DNA of 64,000 bases from Pachyseris speciosa (taxonomy: Eukaryota; Cnidaria; Anthozoa; Scleractinia; Pachyseridae): contig JAEMWC010000096.1 in the NCBI GenBank assembly GCA_016490735.1, positions 1,284,501 to 1,348,500 of the forward strand, given 5' to 3'. Below are positions 11,941 to 23,600 of the stretch, piece after piece (position 1 is the stretch's first letter; the number at the start of each line of letters is the position of its first letter). The position numbers and the translations under genes are program-made. The notes below the pieces were generated by a model, which did no database searches, was not told the DNA's origin, and saw only the letters and a list, made by a program, of their open reading frames with translations.

Positions 11941-14680
11941 AATATAATCAAGTATTTTGTTGTAAATAGTTTACTTGTACATACCTTGCTGGATGTAACT
12001 CATGATTGAAGCAGTAGTTTTCTACAAGTGTTATTTTTTATTCTTGTGAAGGAAATGCAGCATTGTTGGGAGACAAACTTAGATCAATCTCATTCTTGTT
12101 ATTGACCTCAGGCAGGGTTTAGGTTGAGTGTATCATCACCAGAAACAGAGGCCAAGTGCTTTAATTTTTTCATGGTGATTGTTACTCCTGATTCCATGCC
12201 TTTGATATCCTGGTAACTTCTCAAACACAGATTATTTACCCTTCCTATGCACTGTCATTGCTTCTTGTGTCATGCCATAAGGTGTACCGGATTTCAACCT
12301 GTATTGTCTGCCCTAGAGTCTGATAAATTCTGCTAATTTGTAGCATGGGATTGTTTTTCAAATAGTGTTATTGCTTACAATTTGAGTAATAATATTGAAA
12401 TGAATAGACAGCTCAACAAGCTATTTTTTATTACAACTTTTGATCCAAGGGAGTCTAATTTAAGGGAAATGCTCTCTAACAAAGTGTATTGTAAAATTAT
12501 AATATAAGAAATTATTTGATATCTGTGAATTAAAACTTACTCAGTTACATGTATGCATGGCTATGTCTACATTTAAATGCTTAATATGAAAATTGGTTGA
12601 ATGAAAGTTTGTTCAAAACATTCTTGTATAGTTCAGTTAACGACCAGTCTACTATGTGATCAGTTCTTATACAAACACTACATATCTAGAATACCTCTCA
12701 AAACAATCATCTGTCTTCATAAAACTCCACTCCTTTAAATCACTGTTGCAAAATGTTTTTGTTATTAGCCATGATACCTTACCTTTTGAATGTCACTTAC
12801 AAAGTACTCAAGAATAAAAAGTAAGATTGAAGGAAGCAAACATGCTGAGATTTTGAGCACAGGCAAAAGCTACTTGCTGGAGAATCCTTACAGACTATTA
12901 AGTTTTTTTTTGTTTATTCATGCGATATTTTCAAATTATTTCAAATTCTTTGAAGTTAGTCCAACATTACAACACATACTATTTATGTACCACTTTCTTT
13001 AGCATTTCTTTAAGGTAATTAATTTTTAACCATTAAATGGAATATCACTGGTAGATACCATAATCCCTTTTAAGATGTTGAGTTGAAAATCGCTTTTAAT
13101 GTAGGAAAGTATGCAATGCTGTCAGCATAGTGACCAGGTGACCTGTCTCTTCATTAGTAATTAAATTTCCGTAGAAATATTCTAGAAATATTTTGTAACA
13201 ATTAAAAACTGTCGTAATTGGTGTATGGCTCATTTAATTTCCGTTATTGTGCTGTTAAGTGGTTTGAGGTGGGGTGGGGTGGGAGATGGTCAAGAAGCTT
13301 TTTAATCCCACCCTTCCACCACAGTATTCTGTCTGAAATTTCTTCCAGCATCTGATGGGAATGTGAAATTTATGGCCTACAAGGGAAAAAGAAATCGGGA
13401 AAGCTGGTATTTTCTCCTTCAGAGCATTTTAGTCCACTGTGTAGTATTCTCTTCACACTGCATAATCTACATGCTTGGAGCAGGGAATCTTGCATCATGA
13501 TTTCATTGTTCTCCACTCATTATGAACCCCACCCACTTGTTTTCCCTAACATTGGCATTCCTGTTACAGTTCCTTATTATATCTCCCACTTAGTACGCGC
13601 GCTGTGATTGGTCAATTTTGCGGGCCGTATTCTACAGTACGGCCCGCTTGACTTCAACAAGGTTTCATTCCCGCGCGGAGGATTAACCTCAGAGATATAA
13701 TAAATATCTTACTAACCTCGTTTTCTCGGTCCGTACTGTAAGTTACGGATCCTCGTTTTTTCCCATTAATTCATGGCCCGCGCGCTTCGCGCTTGGGCCA
13801 TAAATCAAAAGGAAAAAACTCGGTCCGTAACTGACAGTACGGACCGAGAAAACGAGGTCAGTAAGAGGTATGCATTTTTGGTGAAACAGTAACGATAGCC
13901 GGCAAACTGTAGGTATTTTTAAAAGGAAATTCATGGAATAGTTGTAAAAAACAAGTGTTCTTGTAATTAATCATTATTATTATTTATTATAGAAAATACT
14001 ATAAAACTCGGACAGATGTGTAGTTCGCCATGATCGAGAAGAATATTTCAAAGAAAAAGGGAGCATTTATCTCGTCTGTCCGGAATTTGACCTTGTCTTT
14101 CCGCAATTACGAAGAAACCAAACAGCTTCTATCACGCCCTAATTACCAGAAGTGGAAGGAACACTGTGGCTAAATTTTAGCTCGTTAGTGCGGTTTCGAG
14201 TTAAGATATTTAAGTTTTCCAAAAAGTGTCCGGAAGTAGAGCACTATGTTGAGATCCATCTTTTTTTGGAAAGAACTGAGAGGGCCACTCAGTGGGGTGG
14301 GGTGGTGGTCTGAAACAGGGCAGATTTTGACCATGATCGAGATGTTTAAAAAAAATGTTTTGAAACACCACCAGATAGTTGACACCCCACAAAGGCACTG
14401 CAGCGTGCAGGGGAACTGTTTGGTGCCCGTCTACTAATTTCTAACTTGAAATTCCTAATTTTCAAAACTCTTCAATATTTCCTATTTCCCTCAATTTAAC
14501 TAATCCTTTGAAAAATTATTTCTTCCGAAATACACCCAAAAATCACCAAAAAATTCAAAAAATATCACACAATATAGCTTCATGAGGTGAGCATAAAAAA
14601 TCGTACAAAAAACCGTCTTGAAATGAAATACCGGCCTAAAAATTATTAATAGAAATATTTCCACGAATACAAGCGTGTTA
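11941..14680. other. Intergenic region
   Basis: No exon-like frame with splice signals was seen. Content is AT-rich sequence, one MITE (about 13590-13870) and an ATT-rich patch near 13970-13990. A longer alternative 3' UTR of the upstream gene could extend into the first part. Confidence 0.45.
13590..13870. mobile_element. MITE cluster with CGGTCCGTACTG palindromes
   Basis: Contains a hairpin GGGCCGTATTCTACAGTACGGCCC and, at about 13720-13858, inverted arms with CTCGTTTTCTCGGTCCGTAC on the left and its complement on the right. In between is the GC-rich palindrome CCGCGCGCTTCGCGCTTGGG. The structure is that of a short non-autonomous DNA transposon. Confidence 0.65.
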
Positions 14681-14762
14681 GGTAGCGTGGCCGAGTGGTC
14701 TAAGGCGCTGGTTTTAGGCACCAGTCATTTCGATGGCGTGGGTTCGAATCCCACCGCTGCCA
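14681..14762 (+). tRNA. tRNA-Leu (anticodon UAG)
   Basis: Complete 82-nt cloverleaf. Acceptor arm GGTAGCG pairs with CGCTGCC (one G-U), discriminator A at 14762. The D arm has the GCC/GGC stem. The anticodon stem is CTGGT/ACCAG with loop TTTAGGC, giving anticodon TAG. There is a long variable arm, as in class II leucine tRNAs, and a T arm GTGGG-TTCGAAT-CCCAC. Internal A box TGGCCGAGTGG and B box GGTTCGAATCC are intact. No intron. All stems pair, so it is likely functional. Confidence 0.95.
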
Positions 14763-14771
14763 CATTCACTA

Positions 14772-14780
14772 TTTTTTTTT
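14772..14780 (+). terminator. Pol III T-run terminator of tRNA-Leu
   Basis: A run of nine T starts 10 bases after the tRNA 3' end, the usual Pol III stop signal. Confidence 0.85.
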
Positions 14781-16404
14781 CTTCTTCTTCTCTTTCTCTC
14801 TGTTAACTTGTCAAGGGTAGAGACTTTTTAAAAGAAAAAAAACGTTTGCATCTCACGTTTCACTTTGAATGTTTTTAGCGCATTTAAGCAATGTTTTTTT
14901 GTCTGAACAATCTGTGACCATCTGTGACATCTGTAGCTGCAGCTCGTACGCTCATGTAGTTAATCGTCTTGCATTTCCTCCTCGCTGTACGGAATTTCCG
15001 TGAATAAAATCGGATAATAAAGCGAGTAATTAAAAAGGCATGCGATTTGGGATGAAAATCACCTAACATGTCCATTATGTTTGTCTCCATGCGATTCAAA
15101 AGGCTTTACGTAGCGCGTGACATTGCGTGACTGACTCTACTTGTAAACAATCTATTGCTAGTGCACGTGTTTTGCGACTTGTGGATCCACTAGAGGATGT
15201 TTTGTGAATGATTTTTGGGTATTGAAGAATTAGCTACCAATGCATCCTTTTCTCTGTCGTTCCTTCGTTTGGTAATTTTATCAAAAAAAAATACGTAAAT
15301 ACTTGTGCATCTTGTAATACAGTAGTTGGTTCCAATTGGTGGTTTGCATGTGACGTCAGAAAAAACCTATAATTAAAAATTTTGAGTTTTTACCTTCATC
15401 AAGTAAAATGCAGTTTTTAAGATATATCTGCTGGCCTGTTTCAGCTCGTTAACCTGCTTTGTTTTGAAAATAGAGCAGTTTGAATTTGGAAGTTTTCCAC
15501 AATGTGTGACATCTGGATTGTTTGTGAGAGACATGTCACGTACACGAAAATATCGATTCGCCTCGTGTTTTCGAGTTCTGAATAACCAATATGTTAAAAG
15601 AAGTGTCTATACGAATGTTTTCAAGTTTAGCAAAGACAAAAGATGTTTTGAGAGAGCCAAACTAAACTCCAGATGTTTCCACCGGATTTCATACCCCTTT
15701 GAGGGACACCAACATGGCATCTCGATACTAAACACTATAATTTTGAGTGAAACCCTTTGCTGAATAACTCGAGTTCGGAATATCGCACAGCCCTGAAACT
15801 TGGACACATTGTTTATTTTATACTCTTCTACAATATCTCAATTTCTTGACTTCATTTATTGAATGGTAAGTGATTTTATTCTTTATTTGCGTGATACTTG
15901 CATGATATGTAAACCAAGACTAAAAAACTAGTGCAAGTTGAAGTAGTTTTTTGTTGTCTTTGTGACTGAGCTAGCCCCAATTGTGGTTTAGCTGCATGTG
16001 GATCGACCAAAAGTGCATTTTTCCTGGTTGTCCTGTGTCTTGTTATGTAAATGATGCAGTTTATGACTAATTATTTAATCCTGGTTTCCGAGTCCTTCTC
16101 TCTTCCCCACCACCCCCTCCCCCTTCCACTCCAATATTTACAACAGACAAAAGGGACTTCAAGCAACTCAAGGATGATAACTGTGCCATACTTTTAACCT
16201 TGCTGTTGCACTTAAACCACAAAGTAAAGGAAATGACTAAGATAATTCAACAAACAACTCCTTTGAGGTTCATATATTGCTCTCAACTTATAATTTCCTT
16301 CCAATTGTTTTTGCAAGATACAATCCATGTGAATCAGTGCCAGTAATTATAATTCCAAACAACAACACAACAGGCGGACAAATATATGTTATACAAGAAA
16401 AATA
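14781..16404. other. Intergenic region before CRCP 3' end
   Basis: No gene recognised. It includes one copy (about 15524-15870) of a dispersed repeat whose other copies lie in ARPC3 intron 3. The rest is AT-rich sequence with a C-rich patch at about 16100-16130. Confidence 0.45.
15524..15870 (+). repeat. Dispersed ~300-bp repeat, copy A
   Basis: Shares ordered blocks such as AATATGTTAAAAGAAGTGTC, ATACGAATGTTTTCAAG, AACTCCAGATG and a tail with GAATGGTAAGTGATT with 50253-50420 and 50620-50920. Divergence between copies looks moderate (roughly a fifth of bases by eye). Family unknown. Confidence 0.6.
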
Positions 16405-16410
16405 TTTATT
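16405..16410 (-). terminator. Poly(A) signal of CRCP
   Basis: AATAAA on the minus strand (forward TTTATT), about 55 bases past the stop codon. Confidence 0.6.
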
Positions 16411-16464
16411 AAATAGTTCTGTGCACAAAGAGAAAATACTTTCTCATAATTCAAGAATATTATT

Positions 16465-18819
16465 TTATGAGGACATCTCTTCCTCATCTTCACGTTTTTC
16501 ATCTACAGTTTCTTCATGAATGTCAGGAAGTTTTTCAGCAATAATGTTTAAAAGTTCTTCAATTTCTTGATCAGTTTTCAAACGTTCTTCACTATCTTCG
16601 ATGATCTAAAAACAAGAAGTATTTAGGAGACAAAGTTCAGTAAATAAACATTTCATTAATCATTCTTCAACCTGTACACAGTGGTCACTGTTTTTATTTC
16701 TTTCCAACAATTCTACAGCATGAATGGTCAAATTTTCTAAACGTAAGGAAAGAGATATTATAGCATTCAGAAAAGAAAAAAGTTTCTACCCACCAGTTGA
16801 ATTTCTACTGGTGTTGTTGGCCTCAAGTTCAACAACTGAAGCTTCTCTGCTCTGTCAAAGACATGATAAAACATGAAATCCAGCTGTATTCATTTTAATA
16901 GACTTTTTCTACCTAAGAAGCCCTTAAATACAAGCTCTTCTATGATCATAACCATGAACAAAACATGAAGCATGGGATGGGTGTGGTCATACAGAAAAGA
17001 TATTTTTTTTTATTTTGACATACCGGTAACTAAACAAACTGAATAAGTCAGTTTCATATTTTAATATTAGAATACCAAAAAAGGAATTATTTTTTTAAGG
17101 AAAATCAACAACACAAAAAAATGTGTCTGCCATGATAATTCAAATAGTATATAGTTTCAAAATTCTCAGCCATGTTTATTCCTACCAGAATCACAATGCC
17201 TCCCTCAATTCAACCTGCACATGGGTACCATTAAATTACTATGCCGAAGGGAAACTTGTGACTAGCATATTATCAAGGTGGAGTAGTATCCAGGTTCTGC
17301 TCTGAGTTCCTGCATACTATGAACATGGCTGATTGAAATAAGATTTCTATTCTATTACTTTTTTCAGTGAATACAAACCTTGTTAAATTAAATGGCCCCA
17401 AGGCTTTGAGAAAGTCTTCAATTATCTCTGGGCTCTGGCAAAGAAAACACAAAACTAAATTTCAGTACATCAACAAAATGAGAAGGAGAAAGACACAATT
17501 GGTGCTTTATGACAATTCTGTTGGGTGAAAAGACTTAGTACCACTAACTCTTCTTTCTCCTTAAACATCCCAAGGAATTGCACCATTAAAACACAGATAC
17601 TGAGTACTGTGTGTAGTTAGTGTATACTTTTTAACCAACCTGACTTTTGCAAGGAGTCTTCTCCAGATGTTTTCGAGCCTGTAAAAGGAACACTGAGTCA
17701 ACTCAAGAAAAACCAAAAGACATAAAACAGAAACATGCTTTCTTTTTAATTTGTCTGTATGCAGGGAGGGGGCAGTCTTACAAAATGTTATTATATTATT
17801 TTTAACAGATATTACAGAAGACTCCATATTGGACAGGAGTCTTGATGTTTGTGCAAAAGAAGGTCAGACTTTTGGCTACAGTTTCAAAGCATAATAGTGG
17901 CTATCTGACAGACAAACAAGAGCAAGCCCTTTATGAACTGGATACCATAACCTGCAACTACTTAACAACTCATTTGAACTTTTAATTTGAGACTAAAATG
18001 GGATGCAAAACATCAAAATATAAAATGTTATGCACCTATCAATATTAGTCCTGTCGGGGGGGGGGATACAGGATGGGGTGGAAACTTTAACTGACATTTC
18101 CTACCCAGGGTGGGGAATTTTGACAAACTACAAAGGGAATGTTGGCCCCAAGATGGGGAACTTTGATCAAACTTGAAAACCTTGTAAACTATTTCCTGAA
18201 CTTGCATTTTGTCATGGTATAATACACACTGCGATGCTGCCTTCTTGAAAAATGACAGAGCATGGATACAAGTGACTCACCATCATGAAAATACCCAGAA
18301 GACCCCTTGAGGCACAAACAAAAAGATGGAGGAAGGAAAGGTAAGGAAAATCTGCCCGATATATTGTTATTATAGACTGTCAGTTTCTTTCAGTGTTCTT
18401 TTGTTGTTCCTGTTGTTAAAAGAAAACACTGAGATTTTTAATCTTAGAGTGTTTGTATTAAGCATTTAACAGGTCAACCTCTTGGTTCTCAGTCCCTACA
18501 GAAGGGAACTTTGAACGCGAAACTTTGCCCAAGGGTCTGGAGGTTTGACACAAAATCTTCAGATCAAAGTCCCCACCCCATCCTGGATCTCCACCTCCCC
18601 CCCCTCGGGACTAACATTCATAAGTGTGTTATTAAAATGTAAGTAAGATGTGCATTAGCTAGAAGCATTCTGGTGGAACCAACCTCGTAAGAAATTGTTG
18701 ACAGATTGACTAAGTGTTTTGGCTGCTTGTTCTTGTTTCCTCCTTTATTTTGACTTTCTGTCTCCTGAAGCAGCTGATACACCTCAAAATTGCTCAACAT
18801 GGCAGCTTTCTCATTAAGA
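16465..18819 (-). CDS. CRCP: RNA polymerase III subunit RPC9 (first exon not found)
   Basis: RPC9 pairs with RPC8 (RPC25) in the Pol III stalk used in initiation. Five exons on the minus strand: 18684-18819, 17640-17678, 17379-17434, 16794-16851 and 16465-16605, with consistent phases. The product reads LNEKAAMLSNFEVYQLL, then HLVNLSTISYE, ARKHLEKTPCKSQ, SPEIIEDFLKALGPFNLT, RAEKLQLLNLRPTTPVEIQL and IIEDSEERLKTDQEIEELL, ending in an acidic tail (EDEEEMSS). This follows human CRCP exon by exon from memory. The first visible exon opens with an acceptor (TTTGCAG) two bases into a codon, so the start codon is in an upstream exon between 18822 and about 20690 that I could not place. The gene is head to head with MFSD1. 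Confidence 0.9.
18047..18612. mobile_element. TTA-flanked MITE in CRCP first visible intron
   Basis: The left end TTAGTCCTGTCGGGGGGG with GGATGGGGTGG is matched, inverted, by CCACCCCATCC and CCCCTCGGGACTAA at the right end. Subterminal GGGGAACTTTGATC-like blocks are also inverted. The element is 566 bp and non-coding. Confidence 0.7.
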
Positions 18820-18875
18820 CTGCAAATTGAAACAGAAAACGCAATAATTTCTGTGACAGATTTTTCACTTTCTGA

Positions 18876-19288
18876 ACTTAATAGATGTTTCCATGGTTAT
18901 TGGTGCCATATTAACTGGGGAGCAAACATGGATAAAATTACAGTAAATGTATAAGATTTTGACTGACTTTGAAGTGCTGTAACACCGCTAGAAAGATGTG
19001 GATTTCAGCATTTCATACAAACCTCTCTAATCAAAATTATGCAAATTACTGCGAATTTAGAAGCCACATGAGAAGATTGTTAATTCTAATTTTGTTAATG
19101 GCCTTATTTTCTGCTGAATGAATATCAATAAAAACATTAAAAGTAGTGGCATTGGAAATCCGACTCTTTTTAGCGGCGTTTAAACAGCGCTTCAAAGTCG
19201 GCCAAATCCCATACATTTACTGTAATTTTAGCCGTGTTTGCCCCCCAGTTAATATGGCGGCAATAACTGTGGAACCATCTATTTCCAA
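18876..19288. mobile_element. Foldback element with ~145-bp arms
   Basis: The left arm has GCCATATTAACTGGGGAGCA and TTACAGTAAATGTAT; the right arm carries the reverse complements (CCCCCCAGTTAATATGGCGG and ATACATTTACTGTAA). The spacer is about 110 bp. It abuts the hAT-like element starting at 19298. An in-frame ATG in the left arm (about 18893, minus) could mimic a CRCP start exon but belongs to the repeat. Confidence 0.65.
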
Positions 19289-19297
19289 GGGTTTATA

Positions 19298-20216
19298 CAG
19301 GGCATTACAAATCGATAATTCTGATATTCGATAAAAATCGTTCGATGTCGATAAAAGTCGATACTAATCAATCGACAAATATCCGAAATCGATCAAAAAT
19401 CGAACATACGATTTGTTGTGATTATCGCTTTTGATCGATTTTTTGGTGTTAGAGTTCAATTTCTATCAATTTTAATCTTAAAGTATTGAAAGATGCATGG
19501 CGCTATTAATTGAGCATGCAGGGGACAAGACTACAATTTTGCAGATTTATTACAACCTAACAGATTTTACTTTAGACTACTGTAATAGAAAACTGCAGTA
19601 AAGCAAAATTACTCTTAATAACCTCAAAGCTGTTCAAAAGCATTGAATCATGATTGAATAAAACATATAATGACAGTGACATCTGAGTACTTTGGATTTG
19701 TTTTCGATTTATGGTAGTTTTTTTTCTGTCCCCGCTATCCTCCCCTTATTGTTGCTGACCAAAAGAACGAGACTCAGGGAACGCAAGCAAATTGACCTAC
19801 ATACCATGTGAACATGCAAGAATACGCAACCCTCTCACCAAACAATAGTTGAAACCAGGGCTGATTTGCCGAGGTAAATCAGGTAATCATTCAATTCCGG
19901 AGTGAATAATGTACAATCTGTTAATTCAGCGTTAATTCAAGTTTATTAGCACTTGCTTTTCAATGAAAAAACGCTTACTGCACTTCCACTGTTTTACATA
20001 CAACAACCGAAAATTGTCTTTGTCGCTCAAGTTAAGCCCGCAAAATAACGTCAATGGAAATCGATTAAAATCGATAACCTTTCCTTAAGATTTTGTGATT
20101 ATCGACTTTTATCGACAAATTAAACTAATCGATTGACAAATACGACAGATATCGACAAATATCGGCTTATCGACTAGCTTTCCAATCATCGATTTCGATC
20201 GATTTGTAACGCCCTG
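19298..20216. mobile_element. hAT-like non-autonomous transposon
   Basis: Ends are CAGGGCATTACAAATCGAT and its inverted partner ATCGATTTGTAACGCCCTG. CAGGG ends are typical of hAT elements. TTTATA flanks both sides, six bases rather than the usual eight. Subterminal regions are dense in ATCGAT/TATCGA motifs on both sides. No transposase frame. It lies between CRCP and MFSD1. Confidence 0.7.
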
Positions 20217-20693
20217 TTTATATTGCGGTTCAATTTTATTTCCCTTTGTTGAACATGCATCATTATACATTACAACAAACATAAACAACAGAGAAAAAAA
20301 CTTAAATCAAGGATAAAATTGAACCACAACGTTTACAACTGCCAGTCCCAACCACCTATAAGTCTTAAGTAGTATTAAGTTTAAGTGTTAATGAACATCA
20401 CAGCACTAGTTCGTAAGGGTCTTCACAATGATGAAAAAAGTAAAAACCACAATTTCTCTTACACTTCCATGCCTGAAGTCTTGTGGAGCTACGTTAAATC
20501 ACTTCATCCTGCACGGACTAATATTAGATTTTACTTGTTTTCTTAGGAGAAAATCTCTTCATTTTAAATGTTGTGAACTAAGCGCGAACCGCCATTTTGA
20601 AAAAAACTAGGCTACCAAGCTTTCCCAGTCTCTCTCTAAATATGTCTTGTCATGTCTTGCAGGAAGTCGGAAGTCACATGTTTGAAAGAAAAC

Positions 20694-23600
20694 ATGGAGC
20701 GCAAATATGACGATTATTTGGATCCGATTTTTCCTGGTCAAAGGCCGGGATGCTTCCATGCAAGCAGAGGTTTGAAACGTTACATTTGGTTCTGAACAAT
20801 TCGTGAATATATTTCTGGTGGCAAAATTCCCTGAAAACTTTGCAATGTCTTGACATGTTTTGTTTTTTCCAGGTCCTTTTCGCTTTGTGCTTCTCTTGTT
20901 CACGTGTATGTTAACGTTTGGATCGTACTTTTGTTTTGATATGCCGAGGTAATTACTTTCCTTCTTTTAACTGTGATCAGCACTGAAAACCTTTTCTTAG
21001 TTATGTTTTTTGGCTCAAGAACAAAAATTAGCCTGAAATAAACCCCCTGAAATGCTAGCCGTCGAGAAAATTTACGTTGTGCCTGGCATGATTTCAAGTA
21101 AAAATCACGAAAATTGTATCCAAACGCTTAATACGTGATTATTTCCTTTCCAGTGTGTTGCAAAGCACTTTCACCTCGGTAAGTCTTATTATTCCATTAT
21201 GTTTTCTGTTTTCCAAGGAAGACACATATATTTTCGTTTTCGTATGGAAAAATGAGCTTATTTTTGTCTTGCTAAGCTCTTATTACTTTCGCTATTGAAT
21301 GTACTCATTTGTTATCACTGATTATGCAGCAATTTACTGACTGAAAATGGAAATAAGGTTGAAAGTAAAGACCTGCTTGGAAAGGAGATCTAACAAATCA
21401 GTCCATTCCAGCTGTTCCCACCACCCCCTCCCCCCTCACTTCTCCCTCCCCTCACCTCAACCCTCCCCTCCCCCTCCCCTCAACCCTCACCACTCCCCCT
21501 CCCTCTCACCACCCCCAGGCAATAGCGGGGCATTTGCTCATGTTTTCGTCCCGCAGCTGAGCACTGTTGGAACTAACTGGTGCATGCATATTATTGCTGC
21601 CAGGTTAGATGTCACTGGGTAGGTTTTAACCATCAAAGTCTTACCTGGTCCCCTCTAGATACCTTTGTATTTTGCTGTCTACTTGTGAAGATAACATTGA
21701 TATTTCCTGGTATAAAACTCAACTGGGTACTGGTATATAAATTTCATTTGATATTAGCCATTGCACCCTAATGACACCATGAAAAACTGTACCACTATTG
21801 ATGGGAAGCCAGAAGAACTATTGCATACCAATGGCACCCACTGTACCAGTGGCTTAGGATTGACAGAAACACAGTACAATCTGCTGTACTCTATATACGC
21901 CTGGACGTAAGTGAGATGTTATGTTCCTAATGCATTCTTGCACACGTTGGCGCCTGATGGTATCTCAGGGTATGTAAACATAGAATTTAGCCACTAATGA
22001 GAACAATACAAAACAGTGGTTTTAATGAGCAAATTCATGCACTATAAAAAATTAATTGTGCATTTGGGAAAAGTGATAAAGTTGAACAAAATCATAGCAT
22101 GTGTTTTATGCATTTTTAAGTAACATTTTCATTGGCATTGCTTTCATTGGTCACTTAGTTGCCCTGAATACTTGAACGACACGGGCATGGTAGATTTCTA
22201 TTTTACTAGTGAAGTTAACTGTTTCTTGGTGCTTAGGGTTTTTGTGGTTTTGTCACCTGCAATTTCTTCCACTAAATGCTGTCTTTTTTGAAATAGTTTT
22301 TTTTACCATACATGGAACAATTTTGTTCAAAGTACTAAGGGGAGTACAAAGAAGCTCTACTGTTCGTATTTTTCTTCATATTTGAAAACAGTTTGTGTTC
22401 TGAAATCTGAAGGGTAGTCAGCAACACAAGTTAATTTTGTGGTCTTCAGTGACTGACAGATATTCTGAAAATGTTATTATATACATGGATGTATAAATAC
22501 TTTATAATCATGAATATGTTTTTTTACTATTAAATAATTACAAGTTTTTTTATTTTCAGAAATGCAATAGTTGTTATACTCGCTGGTTTTTTGATTGATA
22601 AACTTGGGAATCCAAGTGAGTATTTGTTCAACTACTGATTTGTTAATTTGTAAAAGTTTTGGTAATTGAAAACTTTGCTTGGGCAGGGTGCCAATCTGTC
22701 TTCAAAAACTTGTGAAATGGTTGCATTGAAAAATCACTTTTCTCTATGTTGACTGTAGTTTTGCCACAAAACTCTCTGTTAATAACTTAATTCATAAGGT
22801 TATAACTAAATATAAGTGGAAAATTAAATACACACAGCATTTTAAGATCACTCCTTAACCCTTTAACCCCTAAGGGGTCTCCCTTTGATGAGTAAAATTG
22901 TCTGGCGTTAGAGCAAAATCTATAAGTCACTCTTAGGGAGGAGAGGGTTAATTCAACATAAAACCCTCTAGGACATGAAGTATACTCATGAATTGTTGCT
23001 TTCTTTAAAAATTCAGAGATCAAATTTTTCTGGATCAGCCTGGTGATTTGGCAAATTAGATACATGTATGTTTCATCAAAATTATGATTTGGGAAAACAA
23101 GTGTCATGCTAAGAAAGAAAACCTATTTCCAGTTGTGGTTTGACACTAGCACTTGCAATCAGATTTGTTTATCTTTTTTGTAAGAAATGTATATAATAAT
23201 AATAATTATTATTTGTTTCCATAGTTGGTGCCCTGTTGTTTTCATTCATGTGTCTGGCTGGTACTTCTGTGTTTGCAATTGGATTATACTTCAAGGGATC
23301 ATCTGCAATGTTTCCTCTGTTTCTACTGGGAAGAATACTGTTTGGGTGAGAGCAATTTCTAGTGCCGAAACTCGGAAAAAGGCTTCCCCCAATATATCTG
23401 CCATTGAAAAGAAAACCTGCTAGCCAAGCGCCACTTTCTGATGCTTGTATTGAGAAATGCAATGGGTAGTTGATTAAATAACTAAAGTTATTCAGAAACC
23501 TGATGATTACTTGCTTTGGTTTGTATTATCATTATGACGGGAGAGTGAGCCATTGATCTCAAGACATAACTGCATACTTGATGTTTACAAAAGGACTGAA

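Noticed and set aside
18868..18893. Minus-strand ATG as the first coding exon of CRCP
   Set aside because: The phase would fit, but the intron would be only about 48 bp and the ATG lies in a repeat arm.
21347..21622. Proline-rich 91-aa plus-strand frame in MFSD1 intron 3
   Set aside because: Produced by a C-rich tract; an in-frame stop separates it from the upstream MFSD1 exon and both neighbouring exons join perfectly without it.
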